Positions 1 to 8,726 of a DNA stretch of 58,389 bases are shown one piece after another (the stretch's first letter is position 1; each line of letters opens with the position of its first letter). Both the position numbers and the translations under genes were made by a program. Source of the stretch: Candidatus Methanoperedens sp. (lineage in GTDB: Archaea > Halobacteriota > Methanosarcinia > Methanosarcinales > Methanoperedenaceae); contig JAPMTX010000138.1 of assembly GCA_026552855.1 (NCBI GenBank), positions 1-58,389 on the forward strand, in the 5' to 3' direction. Below the pieces are notes generated by a model, which saw only the letters and a list, made by a program, of their open reading frames with translations, was not told the origin of the DNA and did no database searches.

Positions 1-255
1 AAGAAGAGCCGTATCGCCGTGGGACGGGGGAATGAGCGGACCTACGGATACGTACGGGTATCCTATCCTCCCCACGAACACGCCGGGAGGGGAGGAGCCG
101 TCTATGTTCAGGCTGTCGGTAAGCGGCTTGACCTTAACGCTTGAATAGAATTTGACAAGAACGGGGCATCTCTCCTTGCCGCATAACAGCTTTGCGCCGC
201 GGCAGAGGATGCAGAGTGAGTCATTGCCGCTGAACAGCGAATCTACGGATTCCAT
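1..255 (-). CDS. nreA: DNA repair protein NreA family, N-terminal part (runs off the window)
   Basis: The minus strand reads open from an ATG at 255 to the window edge, giving the first 85 codons. The start carries a four-cysteine pattern (CILCRGAKLLCGKERCP) followed by a stretch containing SSPPGVFVGRIGYPYV and VGPLIPP. This matches what I recall of the archaeal Nre family, which has an N-terminal zinc-finger-like motif and a C-terminal PCNA-interacting motif and acts in DNA damage repair. The C-terminus is outside the window. The gene is divergent from the pterin synthase gene, with a 58-bp shared upstream region. The assignment rests on the conserved N-terminal block only. Confidence 0.8.
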   Translation of the reverse strand, partial: MESVDSLFSGNDSLCILCRGAKLLCGKERCPVLVKFYSSVKVKPLTDSLNIDGSSPPGVFVGRIGYPYVSVGPLIPPSHGDTALL

Positions 256-313
256 GCATCAATTGACGATATAAAGGGATATAAAATAAATGCAAGCCCG
301 GTGAAAGTGAATT

Positions 314-850
314 ATGCAAAAGGGATATCTGACAAAAGGATTATACCCGCAGGAGTTATTAAGCCATCCCATGTTCATCGAGATAGACGGCTGGATGGCA
401 AAACTGAGGTTCTCAGCCTGCCATTTCATCCCGAACCACCCGAAATGCGGCTGCCTGCACGGTCACACGTATGCTATCAGCGTGAGGCTCGAAGGCGAGC
501 AGGTGGGGGAGTTCATCATAGATTTTGAGATGGTCAAAGGGATAATCAACAGGATATGCGACAGGCTTGACCACAGGGTGCTGATAGCAGAAAAAGACCG
601 GCGACTCAGGATAGGGAGAGATGAAGAGGTATCTATTGAGATTATCGAAAGCAAAAAGCGATACGTGCTGCCGGCTGAGGACGTTGTGTTCCTCCCCACA
701 GGCTCGGTGAGCGCAGAAGACCTGTGCAAGTACTTTACTGCAGAGGTTGCAAAGGCGCTGAGATCAAACGGGGCAGATAACATTAAAAAGATCCAGGTCA
801 GGGTGGACGAGGGGATAGGTCAGGGCGCAGGGTGCGAATCCGGGATATAA
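314..850 (+). CDS. 6-pyruvoyl-tetrahydropterin synthase / QueD family protein
   Basis: This 178-residue protein has the fold signature of the PTPS/QueD family. The zinc ligands are the His in FSACHFI and the two in HGHTY; the catalytic-type Cys is in CGCLHGH (CxxxHGH); LDHRVL and a later PTGSVSAEDL segment complete the active site. Family members make 6-carboxy-tetrahydropterin for 7-deazaguanine (archaeosine) synthesis or act in pterin synthesis. An acidic/basic insertion around residues 95-120 makes it longer than typical QueD (about 120 residues), as in several archaeal relatives. A GGTGA-like ribosome site sits about ten bases before the ATG. Exact substrate is not settled by sequence. 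No other queuosine or archaeosine gene is adjacent. Confidence 0.85.
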   Translation: MQKGYLTKGLYPQELLSHPMFIEIDGWMAKLRFSACHFIPNHPKCGCLHGHTYAISVRLEGEQVGEFIIDFEMVKGIINRICDRLDHRVLIAEKDRRLRIGRDEEVSIEIIESKKRYVLPAEDVVFLPTGSVSAEDLCKYFTAEVAKALRSNGADNIKKIQVRVDEGIGQGAGCESGI

Positions 851-882
851 CAGAGTTATAAGGATGAAACGGTATTTCTACT

Positions 883-1389
883 TTAAAATTTTTCTTTTCG
901 CCTGAGCACAGCCAGTATTATCCCAAGGAGGGTTAAGAGCACTGCAATGCCCGTGTTCTCACTTGATACAAGGGGCTCTCCTTTGCCATTGACCGCCACT
1001 GTCTCCCTGACCCCGTATTCAAGCATATGCGTAAAGCTTTGCAGGTCAAAGCGGAGTTCCGCGCTGACGAAGAATACATCTTTTGAAAGCGGATATAGCA
1101 GCGATATACCGCCGTTGAACAGGTCAAGTGTTAAATGCGATGCAAGGTAAAGACATATTATGCCTGAGGTCTCCCTCCTGTTACTTATAAGAATAAAGAG
1201 CAGAAGAGGAATAATCAATGCGAATATGTTATGAAAAGCAGCCCTGTGGGGCTGGATTATCACATCCGCATCAGGGAGTATAGCAAAAAAAACGAGCGCA
1301 AATACCTTTTTCGGATCCAGTCCAAGCCTGTCAGAGAATGCAAGCAGGATTACAAGCGGGATAAACACGTGGTTGAACAGGGAGGACAT
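883..1389 (-). CDS. Membrane-bound metal-dependent hydrolase (YdjM/DUF457-like)
   Basis: A 168-residue membrane protein with about four hydrophobic segments. It has the conserved polar residues of the YdjM/DUF457 group: an early N-H, LPDADV, then HR..FHN and H-x-TLDLF. These His/Asp residues are thought to bind metal at the membrane face. I place the start at the ATG that overlaps the TGA stop of the upstream flippase gene (TGATG), which suggests translational coupling; a GTG one codon earlier is possible. The last residues are a transmembrane helix plus RRKEKF, a typical membrane stop. The substrate is unknown. Pairing with a flippase suggests lipid or surface glycan work, which is inference. 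Confidence 0.7.
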   Translation of the reverse strand: MSSLFNHVFIPLVILLAFSDRLGLDPKKVFALVFFAILPDADVIIQPHRAAFHNIFALIIPLLLFILISNRRETSGIICLYLASHLTLDLFNGGISLLYPLSKDVFFVSAELRFDLQSFTHMLEYGVRETVAVNGKGEPLVSSENTGIAVLLTLLGIILAVLRRKEKF

Positions 1390-2666
1390 CACTTAACACT
1401 TGCCCTTGACAGTACCGATTTTAAGACAAAACCCGACAGGTTCTTGATCTTGAAGCTCACTGCAACCGCTGCTATGGTATTCGCTGCAAGGTAAGCCGCG
1501 GCTGCCCCTTCGATCCCGGAGCTTTTCATAAGCGGCACCGAGAGAATAAGGGTAAGCGCAGCTATTGCCGCATTGATTTTTACGGATGCATTGACTCTTT
1601 TCTGAGCATTTCTCACCGTGATAAAAATGGTGTTCAGCGACATTGGCAGGCTTGCGGCTGCAAGGATTATAAGGGTGACCGTTGCGTTACTGGCGAAGCT
1701 CGGATTAAACAGGTTGAGAATATACTCTCCGAAAAGGATAAAGAGCAGCACACCCGGGAGAAGTAGCTCTGCATTGAATTTAACTGCTTTCCCTGCCTTT
1801 GTCCACAGTTCCCCGCCGCTTGAGGATTCTGCCAGAAGAGAACTTGATATCGACTGCGGGATGCCGTACAGCAGGCTTGCTATAGTTATCGCTATAAAAA
1901 AGAACCCGGCTGACTCAGGAGAGACCATATCAACTATCATGACCGGAAGAGCAAACCTGGGAAGGGCATAAAGGATACCTGCAATATAGTTGCCCATTGA
2001 GAACCCCGCCATGCTCCTGATCACAGGATCAAATGCAGGCATAAGAAAATATCCCCTCCACACCCTGGACAGCATGGCAAAACCCATGATCACGGCAAGC
2101 GTTACCCCCACGCCCCAGGAAAGAAATATCCCTACGGCTCCGAAACCTGCAAACGCGTGAAGCGGGAATATCTTGATAAAACCAAAGAGCGTTTCCTTGG
2201 TCATATGGAATGAGGATTTTCTTCCCGCTATGAACGTACTGCTTATCAGTATTGAGACGTTCGATGCCACTGTCACGGAGATGAAAAAAGCAGCCAGTCC
2301 TGAACTGCTAAGGACGGATTTTAGCGACGGCACCCAGATATCAAGCCCTGATACGAACATGATGGAGAACATAAGCGACGCCGCAATACTTGCAACCAGA
2401 CAGGAATTGATCATCCTGCCGGCATTTTCCGGTTCTTTTGGAAGGTAGAATAAGAGAGCTGTGGGGAAGCCAAGGGAGCTTATCATCGCTATCAGGGTCA
2501 TGCTGGATAATATTGCCGAGGTCATCCCGATCTCATAAGGGGTATAATACCTGGCTGCTATGACCCAGAAAAAAAACCCAAGAGCGAGGTTGAAGAGATT
2601 TGTCACCATCAGATAAACTGAGTTCTTAAAAAGCGAATCGCTGTATATTTCCCTGAGAAAGCGCAT
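1389..2666 (-). CDS. Polysaccharide/oligosaccharide flippase-like membrane protein (MATE/Wzx superfamily)
   Basis: A 425-residue, very hydrophobic protein with about twelve predicted membrane helices. It begins with a short basic N-terminus and a NSVYLMVTNLFNLALGFFFW segment, the usual opening of RfbX/Wzx-type exporters. Members move lipid-linked sugars across the membrane for surface glycans or glycoproteins. The stop overlaps the start of the downstream hydrolase gene. The gene-poor stretch upstream (2667-3021) holds an 8-bp inverted repeat and the promoter of the divergent CPBP gene. The superfamily assignment is firm; the substrate cannot be read from the sequence. Confidence 0.75.
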   Translation of the reverse strand: MRFLREIYSDSLFKNSVYLMVTNLFNLALGFFFWVIAARYYTPYEIGMTSAILSSMTLIAMISSLGFPTALLFYLPKEPENAGRMINSCLVASIAASLMFSIMFVSGLDIWVPSLKSVLSSSGLAAFFISVTVASNVSILISSTFIAGRKSSFHMTKETLFGFIKIFPLHAFAGFGAVGIFLSWGVGVTLAVIMGFAMLSRVWRGYFLMPAFDPVIRSMAGFSMGNYIAGILYALPRFALPVMIVDMVSPESAGFFFIAITIASLLYGIPQSISSSLLAESSSGGELWTKAGKAVKFNAELLLPGVLLFILFGEYILNLFNPSFASNATVTLIILAAASLPMSLNTIFITVRNAQKRVNASVKINAAIAALTLILSVPLMKSSGIEGAAAAYLAANTIAAVAVSFKIKNLSGFVLKSVLSRASVK

Positions 2667-2696
2667 GTGACCCCGCCAGGCTTCAGGCTAAAATAT

Positions 2697-2718
2697 CATG
2701 CTGCCCTTATGCAGCATG
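2697..2718. repeat. Short perfect inverted repeat upstream of the flippase gene
   Basis: Arms CATGCTGC and GCAGCATG (8 bp, perfect) are separated by six bases. The element lies 31 bp upstream of the flippase start, in the 355-bp intergenic stretch 2667-3021. It could be an operator or a 5'-UTR hairpin for the minus-strand operon. Apart from this and the promoter of the plus-strand gene I see nothing else in that stretch; a minus-strand ORF overlapping it lacks family features. Confidence 0.4.
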
Positions 2719-2932
2719 CGAAACGGTGCATTGCTATGTTCTCTCTCAGCTTTTTCCCGCCTGATAATTAATATCCAAAAATAATCCAGCCATAAATAAG
2801 TCACTCCAATTGCCCACCTTTCTCCCATAATTCTTAAACTTAACCTTTCATCCACCTCTTTTTACTCTAACATCTTTGTTTTTATAGCTTTCGGAAAGGC
2901 AGGCAGGAATATTCCCTGAGAAACTATATATC

Positions 2933-2946
2933 TTAATCTGTAGATA
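2933..2946 (+). promoter_or_regulatory. Putative TATA box for the CPBP protease gene
   Basis: An ACTATATATCTTA segment sits about 80 bases before the ATG of the CPBP gene. With the archaeal spacing of about 25 bases, transcription would begin near 2965-2970, leaving a leader of about 55 bases with a GAGGT ribosome site just before the ATG. This is inferred from motif and spacing alone. Confidence 0.4.
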
Positions 2947-3021
2947 ACAGGTAGGGATGTTAGTGTATAAGAGAATTTCATCAGCCCACCTTATCGTATT
3001 GCTGCGGGTGAACGAGGTAAA

Positions 3022-3774
3022 ATGAGGAAAGAGATATCTATTCCCATCATCGGCATAGCTGCCGGAGAACTTATGATGTACTATAACCGGGTCGATCTCG
3101 GTCTGGGCATCCATATGACCAATCTTCTGATAATGGTCCTCCTGCTCATATTCAGCAATCTTTCCGAAGAGGTAAAAAGCGTTTTCCAGAGCCTGCTGCT
3201 GCTGCTTCTGCTGCGGATGGTTAGTCTCTCAATGCCGCAATTCTCATCGACCGCCCTTCTCTGGTTTCCCCTGGTATACGGGGTCATGTTCATTCCGATA
3301 TATCTGGTCATCAAAAACCAGCAGATCTCAGCAAAAGAACTGGGCGTGAACTTCAGCAGGCTGCATATCTACCTTCCTGCCGCCCTGTTGATAGGAGGGG
3401 GGATGGCTACTATCGAGTACAGCCTCATTAAGCCTGCCCCTCTTATAGAAAGCATCGGGCTCCCAAGCCTGGCTCTTATGGTTATAGTGATGTTCTTCTT
3501 CGTTGCAGCCTCCGAGGAATTTATCTTCAGGTCTATACTCCAGACAAGGCTTGAGAGGGCTGTCGGTCTAAAATACGGGCTTTTACTTAGCTCAAGCCTC
3601 TTCGGGATAATGCATGCTGGCTATGGAACCGCAGGCGAGGTCCTTTTAGCAGGCTTGTTCGGTGGCATTCTGGGCTATATCTTCCAGAAGACAAGAAGTC
3701 TTCCTCTCATAGTGGCAGTCCACGGCACGGCGAACGTGATATTATTTGGCGTACTGCCTATAATAATAGCATGA
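3022..3774 (+). CDS. CPBP-family intramembrane metalloprotease
   Basis: A 250-residue polytopic membrane protein with the motifs of the CPBP (Rce1/Abi) family: EE at residues 165-166 with R170 (AASEEFIFR), H198 in FGIMHAG, and H234 in VHGTAN. These are the glutamate and histidine residues that form the active site of Rce1-type proteases. An N-terminal run of several hydrophobic segments precedes the CPBP core, which starts near residue 85. The start has a GAGGT ribosome site eight bases upstream. The 3' end overlaps the small minus-strand membrane gene by 17 bp. The substrate is unknown; archaeal members have been suggested in prenyl-protein processing or defence. Confidence 0.85.
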   Translation: MRKEISIPIIGIAAGELMMYYNRVDLGLGIHMTNLLIMVLLLIFSNLSEEVKSVFQSLLLLLLLRMVSLSMPQFSSTALLWFPLVYGVMFIPIYLVIKNQQISAKELGVNFSRLHIYLPAALLIGGGMATIEYSLIKPAPLIESIGLPSLALMVIVMFFFVAASEEFIFRSILQTRLERAVGLKYGLLLSSSLFGIMHAGYGTAGEVLLAGLFGGILGYIFQKTRSLPLIVAVHGTANVILFGVLPIIIA

Positions 3775-3985
3775 TTTTGAAAGCTACAATCGCTGCAAAG
3801 GTTAAAAGGAGAGGGGACGTGCAGATATCAAGAGTGCTGCATGTACATTTATTCCAGTATTTAGACTCTGAGACAAGAAGGGCGATAAGCGCTGAAATAA
3901 TGAGGGAAACGGTTGCAAGCGCCCCGCCTGAGGAGATTACCCCGGCAGGCATTTGTATATTTGAGATTATGGCTATTGTGCTCAT
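3758..3985 (-). CDS. Small two-helix membrane protein, unknown function
   Basis: A 75-residue hydrophobic protein with two predicted membrane segments (about residues 18-38 and 57-74) and a short loop with two Cys pairs' worth of cysteines (CTCSTLDIC). Its ATG starts one base after the TAA of the glycosyltransferase gene, so it is probably co-translated with it. It overlaps the converging CPBP gene by 17 bp. I recognise no family. Position and composition argue that it is real; it may be an accessory membrane subunit of the glycosyltransferase. Confidence 0.5.
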   Translation of the reverse strand: MSTIAIISNIQMPAGVISSGGALATVSLIISALIALLVSESKYWNKCTCSTLDICTSPLLLTFAAIVAFKIMLLL

Positions 3986-3986
3986 G

Positions 3987-4709
3987 TTAAGGCTTGAAAT
4001 ATTCCCTGAGTATGATATTAAGTATTCTCAACCCATCCCTGAGCGAATTAAGGTTGGAGTTCCCACTCTTTCTTTGCGCCTCAAAGGAGGAGACTTCTTT
4101 TACCCGGAGCCCTGCTTTCCTCATGCGTATGGATTGTTCGGTCTCTATCTCAAATCCCTTTGAGTGGCAGTACATTCTTTCAAGCGCCTCTTTCTTGAAC
4201 GCCCGGTAACCGTAGCAGAGATCGGTATAGTTAGCTTTGTACATCCTGTTCACCATGGTCACGAATAGCTTGTTGCCGAACCTCCTGAAAAGGGTAATAT
4301 CCGCAGAACCCCCGCCTGGCAGCATGCGCGAGCCTTTTGAGACATCGTACCCGTCAAGGACAGGCTCCAGGAGCCCCGGTATCTCCCTGGGGTCGTGGCT
4401 TCCGTCTGCGTCCATCATGATAACAATATCCCCGGTTGCATTCTCAAACCCTGTCTTCATTGCCGCGCCTTTTCCCTCAGGTTTTTCGATTATTATCTTT
4501 GCATCTTTTCTGAATTTCAGTATTTCCTCCAGCGTCCTGTCTTTTGAATTCCCGTCCACGACCACTATCTCGTCAATAAAATCGGGAATATGCGGAAGGA
4601 CTTCTTTGATATTTGATTCCTCGTTTAATGTCGGTATAACAATGCTGATATTTTTCACATCACCGTATTTATTTATAAGACTCATACACTCCCCCGTTCC
4701 GTATTTCAT
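3987..4709 (-). CDS. Family 2 glycosyltransferase (dolichol-phosphate sugar synthase-like)
   Basis: A 240-residue cytosolic GT-A protein. It has SIVIPTLNEESNI, the VVDGNSKDRT nucleotide-binding segment and the metal-binding DADG in MMDADGSHDP, as in DPM1/DPG synthase-type GT2 enzymes that transfer sugar from a nucleotide donor to a polyprenyl phosphate. The first ATG is used here. An in-frame ATG eight codons later (4685) follows a GGGGGAG sequence and starts exactly where the family alignment begins, so it may be the true start. A TTATTTAAAG box lies about 20 bases before the first ATG. A small membrane protein gene follows directly. Role: lipid-linked sugar for surface glycosylation. Confidence 0.8.
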   Translation of the reverse strand: MKYGTGECMSLINKYGDVKNISIVIPTLNEESNIKEVLPHIPDFIDEIVVVDGNSKDRTLEEILKFRKDAKIIIEKPEGKGAAMKTGFENATGDIVIMMDADGSHDPREIPGLLEPVLDGYDVSKGSRMLPGGGSADITLFRRFGNKLFVTMVNRMYKANYTDLCYGYRAFKKEALERMYCHSKGFEIETEQSIRMRKAGLRVKEVSSFEAQRKSGNSNLNSLRDGLRILNIILREYFKP

Positions 4710-4906
4710 TAGCCGTTAATTCTTTAAATAAGTGTAAGAACTCAAAACATATACAGGGAACATGTGCCACGACCAGGCAGAAGATGCACATAACAGAGTT
4801 CAGGGAAATGGCAGGATTCTAAAATAATTTCAGTCAACTATAAACTATGATAAATAACTGATTGAGAATTACTATCACTGAGTTTTGAGATTAATTATAA
4901 TACTCT

Positions 4907-5428
4907 CTAATCCCCTGCATAAGCCTCCGACCGCACCGAGACCCGGCTTGAGCGGGAGTTATTCTGAGAGGACCTGACAATCACTATCTGCCTGGAATTA
5001 TTAGTCACAGAGATGACAGTAACATTGTCCCCATCCCTTGTAACAGTTGCATTCCCGCCCTCCGTATGCACTGAGACGTTCCCGTTAACGGAACTGACCG
5101 CTATCCTGCTCCCTCCCGCCTCGATGATGCTCTGCTGGATCACGCTTATCCTCCCCTGGCTTTTCAATGCCTTTGTCCTGTTCGTATGGTTCTCTACTCT
5201 CTCTTTTATACGGGCTCTCATATTTTCCGTTGCATTATCAGTATCCTTTTTTATAATACCGTTGAGTTCCTCCATCTGGTCGAAGATAAAATTCAGGCTG
5301 AGCTTTTCCATCCATATCTTCAGGGGGTAAAAAATGCCATCAGGTTTCGCCCGGCCTGAATTCTCTCCGGCTGCCACAGCATTTATCATCAGGATCATGA
5401 AAACCATCAGTGCAATTATTATTCTCAT
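4907..5428 (-). CDS. Exported DUF5667-like protein
   Basis: A 173-residue protein with an N-terminal signal peptide (about residues 1-20, ending VAAG). After it comes a KPDGIFYPLKIWMEKLSL segment that resembles the DUF5667 domain of archaeal and actinobacterial exported proteins, then a charged helical stretch. The C-terminal half alternates polar and hydrophobic residues rich in Asn, Val and Ser, likely beta structure with several N-x-S/T sites. The gene starts 12 bp downstream of the large surface-protein gene and is probably its operon partner. Function is unknown. Confidence 0.6.
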   Translation of the reverse strand: MRIIIALMVFMILMINAVAAGENSGRAKPDGIFYPLKIWMEKLSLNFIFDQMEELNGIIKKDTDNATENMRARIKERVENHTNRTKALKSQGRISVIQQSIIEAGGSRIAVSSVNGNVSVHTEGGNATVTRDGDNVTVISVTNNSRQIVIVRSSQNNSRSSRVSVRSEAYAGD

Positions 5429-5440
5429 CTCTCCACCCGC

Positions 5441-8400
5441 TCACTTACTATGTTTACTCTTAAGATATATGATTATCCCGACAAGCCCGAAAAGGAGCAT
5501 GACAGCCGCAGGCAGGATATTTCTTTTTCCCGGCACCCCTGTATCAGGTAGAGAAGCTAATGAATCGGTAGTATTCTTTGCATTCTCGCTCCTGGGTGCA
5601 GGGATATCGGGTACATAAGCTTCCACATGTTCTTTATCCCAGGCTATGGCAAAACTGCTGAAATTCCCGACAAGGCTTGCGTAATAGGTATAATTGGATT
5701 TTTTCTCTGCGATCTCGGTCTCTTTTTTAACCCATTCTCCCTGCCATTTATACAGGCTTACACTCTCAGGGTCAAAGCTGTTCTCCTCAAGCCAGCTATT
5801 GTTGACCTGGACTACTACAACCCCGTTGCTTACTTTACTGCTGAAACCGCTCCTGCCGGCAAAGACATTGAAATACTTATATGGCTTTCCCGGAGCATCG
5901 GCTTTAATGCTCTTTGACCTGTTCCTCAGCACCTCCACAGCTACAGGCACATCGTACTCGCTCACGCTGCTCTCAAAGGTCACCACCATGACCGGCTCCA
6001 CAGAACGGAAGACGTAGACGTTTGCCACTTTTGCCAGTATGTCCATCTCCTTTACTTCCCTGCGCTCTATATTCTTCCAATCCTCGCCCGGAGGTATGCC
6101 TCCCCCACCGCCGCCTGAGCTATCCCCGCCTGGGCTGCTTCTCACGGTATCGCTTCCTGTGACGGGGATGCAGTTAACGCAGACCTCAACATAATCAGTA
6201 TCGTTATAAAAAACACCGTTAACAGGGTCGTAGGCTGTGAAGTTTGCCAGGTTTATAACGCACTGGATTCCCCCTTCGCACCTGTACCCTGATAATACGC
6301 CAGTGTTAACAGGATACCTGTAGCTTATCTGCTGTGATCTGTTGGCTTCAAGTTCTTTTATAGAATAGCTTTCATTACCTGATATCAATGTGTAAAGATC
6401 GTCGGTGATGCGAACATCCGTCAGGTTCACGGAACTGTTGGCTTCAAGCGTATAGACAACCGTTGTAGTTTTTCCCTCGTTGACAGGGATTATATCTGCG
6501 TCCGCCCGCTTTACTCTGTATATCGGAACCATCGGGAGGGAGATGCTGGTTGAGTTTGTGTAATAGAAAACGCCATTCGTGCCGTTGTAGCCCCTGACTG
6601 AGAGCTGCAGGGTTAAGTTAAAAACCCCGTTCCTGACCTCGCCCGGGTCGATCTCAAACCCAATCCTGCACAGGGTGATTGGCTTATTCTCTATATCAGG
6701 GCAGGATTTTGATTCATTCTCTGCAAGAGTGAGCATCATAGGCGGTTTATCCTGAGGCTCAGGGTAGAGTTCCTCAGGTTCCCTGGATGCATTGTTGTAT
6801 ATCCTTGTTATGTTCGTAATTATAAGCGAGGTATTCCCTGTATTCCTGAAGATATGGTCTATCCCGATATATTTGTTCAAATGCCCCGTGCTTGCGTTTC
6901 GCCACGCCTCGTTCCATATCCCGCTGTCATTGATTATATACGGCTCAATGAACCTCAGGTCGATATCAAGCGGATTTTTTACCGTAACTGCTATCGTCTC
7001 GCTCGCTATTCCGCCATAGCCGTCACTGCTGTTGAATTCCCATATATATTCCCCCGCATCTCCGTCCCCGGGTACCCATGTGTACATCCCCGTAGTGGTA
7101 TTCAGATCTCCTTTTGTTGCATTGGTCCCGTAGGTTATGGTATCCGAATCTGCATCCGCTGTACTTATGCTGAAGGTCAGTTCCTGACCCTTATATACTT
7201 CCCTGTTCCCTACCTGCTCCTGGACCGGCGGGTTATTCGGTATCGAAGTTGTCTGGTTCGCCCACCCGCCGTAGGCTCCCTGCGTGCTGTTATATTCGCG
7301 GAGCTGTACACTATAGGTGCCGTGGGGCATGCCTTCGGTGAAATTATAGAAGTTATCCTGGCTGTTCTCTTTCAGGGTGCCGTTCACCAATACTTCAGTA
7401 AAATCACTGTGTATACCTTTTTCCCATGTCCAGTTAACACCAAAGTTATAAGTACCGTTCCTGATATCAGCAGGCGTTCCCGGTGTATAATCGTTCACGA
7501 CCCATGTCCATGTCCTGGAGACAGAGCCGTTGGCGTTTGAGGCTGAGACCGTGACGTCCCGTATTCCTTCTTCTGAACTTGTATTTGTATACGAGGAAGA
7601 TGCAGTGCCGGGGTCGGTCTTTACCAGTGAACCGTTCACATACCAGTTCACATCTGCAGCCTGGTTGAATGCAGCTTCGAATACCCTTGTTGTACCAGCA
7701 TGGTCTGTGATTGCTGCACCCGCAGGCGCATAGGATGTCATACTGAGCGATTCATTTACAGCTACTATCGCCTGGAAACTGCTTGTGCTCCCGTACCCGT
7801 CGCTTACGTTAAACTCCCAGCGATACATCCCGGCAAGGGCGTTATGCCATATGAATACGCCTGTCGAACTGTCCAATGTACCGTTTCCCGCATCCGTCTG
7901 GAATGTCCCTGTATCGTGATCGTCGTCAATGTAATCAAAATCCAGATAGACCGTTCGCCCCTCTACTCCTGCCCAGTCAGAAGTGTTGGTTATAATGATA
8001 GGACTGTTGGGTATGCTTGCGTTGAACCATACCTTCGCCGGGTTGATATTACCTGCAGTATCGACCGTCTGGGCGCTTATGTTCTGAGTATAGTGGGGCT
8101 CTCGATCCAGGTAGAGGTAATTAACAGGCGCATAAGCGTTTGCAAGGCTGCTGCCATTTTCGTACCTGAACCATACGTAACTGAAATCAGTATCAGCAGG
8201 ATTAATCCAGGAGTTGTTTATAAAGAATTTGCCTGCATTGATCTGTATGCCGAATACGGAAGCAGGGGGGGTGGTATCTAAAATCGTGATATTCATATCC
8301 CTTCTATCTTCACCGCTGATTACTACCTCAAGATAGCCTGTATCAAAACCTGCTCTTGAATAGCTGAAGTTATAAGTACGGTTTGAGAGACCTTCTATCA

Positions 8401-8620
8401 GATAGAAGCCGCTCGCATCTGTTTCAGTCGTATTTTCGGAAGAAATATCCTCACTGCTGACAGCTCTCACAAGAACGCTACCCAGCCCGAAACCGCTATT
8501 ATCCGTGACGTAGCCGCTGACATTATAAACAGGCTGCGGGCTCTCGGAAACAGCTCTTAAACCTGAGATAAGATATATCGAGAAAATCAAAAATATAATA
8601 ATGGACTTCTTACGGCTCAT
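5441..8620 (-). CDS. Large surface protein: carboxypeptidase-regulatory and Ig-like domains, PGF-pre-PGF domain, LPDTG-like C-terminus
   Basis: A 1059-residue exported protein. It has a signal peptide (about 1-23); a carboxypeptidase-regulatory-like domain (about 32-112, with SGFYLIEGLSNRTYNF); several Ig/cadherin-like repeats with GMYRWEFNVSDGYG-type motifs (about 200-560); DUF11-like beta domains (to about 830); and a Gly-rich linker. A PGF-pre-PGF domain follows (about 845-1005, with RSGFSSKVSNGVV and GNFSSFAIAW). The end is SLPDTG, a hydrophobic helix and KSKHSK. Many N-x-S/T sites suggest heavy glycosylation. A GGGGGAATAAC ribosome site precedes the ATG. The LPxTG-helix-basic tail looks like a sortase signal, unusual in archaea. 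Likely roles are surface adhesion or cell-envelope structure. Confidence 0.75.
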   Translation of the reverse strand: MSRKKSIIIFLIFSIYLISGLRAVSESPQPVYNVSGYVTDNSGFGLGSVLVRAVSSEDISSENTTETDASGFYLIEGLSNRTYNFSYSRAGFDTGYLEVVISGEDRRDMNITILDTTPPASVFGIQINAGKFFINNSWINPADTDFSYVWFRYENGSSLANAYAPVNYLYLDREPHYTQNISAQTVDTAGNINPAKVWFNASIPNSPIIITNTSDWAGVEGRTVYLDFDYIDDDHDTGTFQTDAGNGTLDSSTGVFIWHNALAGMYRWEFNVSDGYGSTSSFQAIVAVNESLSMTSYAPAGAAITDHAGTTRVFEAAFNQAADVNWYVNGSLVKTDPGTASSSYTNTSSEEGIRDVTVSASNANGSVSRTWTWVVNDYTPGTPADIRNGTYNFGVNWTWEKGIHSDFTEVLVNGTLKENSQDNFYNFTEGMPHGTYSVQLREYNSTQGAYGGWANQTTSIPNNPPVQEQVGNREVYKGQELTFSISTADADSDTITYGTNATKGDLNTTTGMYTWVPGDGDAGEYIWEFNSSDGYGGIASETIAVTVKNPLDIDLRFIEPYIINDSGIWNEAWRNASTGHLNKYIGIDHIFRNTGNTSLIITNITRIYNNASREPEELYPEPQDKPPMMLTLAENESKSCPDIENKPITLCRIGFEIDPGEVRNGVFNLTLQLSVRGYNGTNGVFYYTNSTSISLPMVPIYRVKRADADIIPVNEGKTTTVVYTLEANSSVNLTDVRITDDLYTLISGNESYSIKELEANRSQQISYRYPVNTGVLSGYRCEGGIQCVINLANFTAYDPVNGVFYNDTDYVEVCVNCIPVTGSDTVRSSPGGDSSGGGGGGIPPGEDWKNIERREVKEMDILAKVANVYVFRSVEPVMVVTFESSVSEYDVPVAVEVLRNRSKSIKADAPGKPYKYFNVFAGRSGFSSKVSNGVVVVQVNNSWLEENSFDPESVSLYKWQGEWVKKETEIAEKKSNYTYYASLVGNFSSFAIAWDKEHVEAYVPDIPAPRSENAKNTTDSLASLPDTGVPGKRNILPAAVMLLFGLVGIIIYLKSKHSK

Positions 8621-8726
8621 TGGTTATTCCCCCGTATTTGAAGTGAATGATTATGGGCATCAGGGTCTCCAGGCATATGAGATATACTCGGAGCCCTGAT
8701 TACCCGTCTCTCTACTGACACCCACT

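Noticed and set aside
301-528. Plus-strand ORF overlapping the QueD-like gene
   Set aside because: It lies in a shifted frame over the conserved zinc-ligand region of the pterin synthase and has no family features.
2848-3114. Minus-strand ORF before and over the CPBP start
   Set aside because: No ribosome site or recognisable domain; it covers the promoter and the first codons of the plus-strand gene.
3771-4163. Plus-strand ORF over the end of the GT2 gene
   Set aside because: It is antisense to the small membrane protein and the glycosyltransferase and shows no domain.
6854-7540. 228-codon antisense ORF within the large surface-protein gene
   Set aside because: The minus strand has continuous Ig-like coding sequence with good signal peptide and domains; the antisense frame is only open by codon bias.
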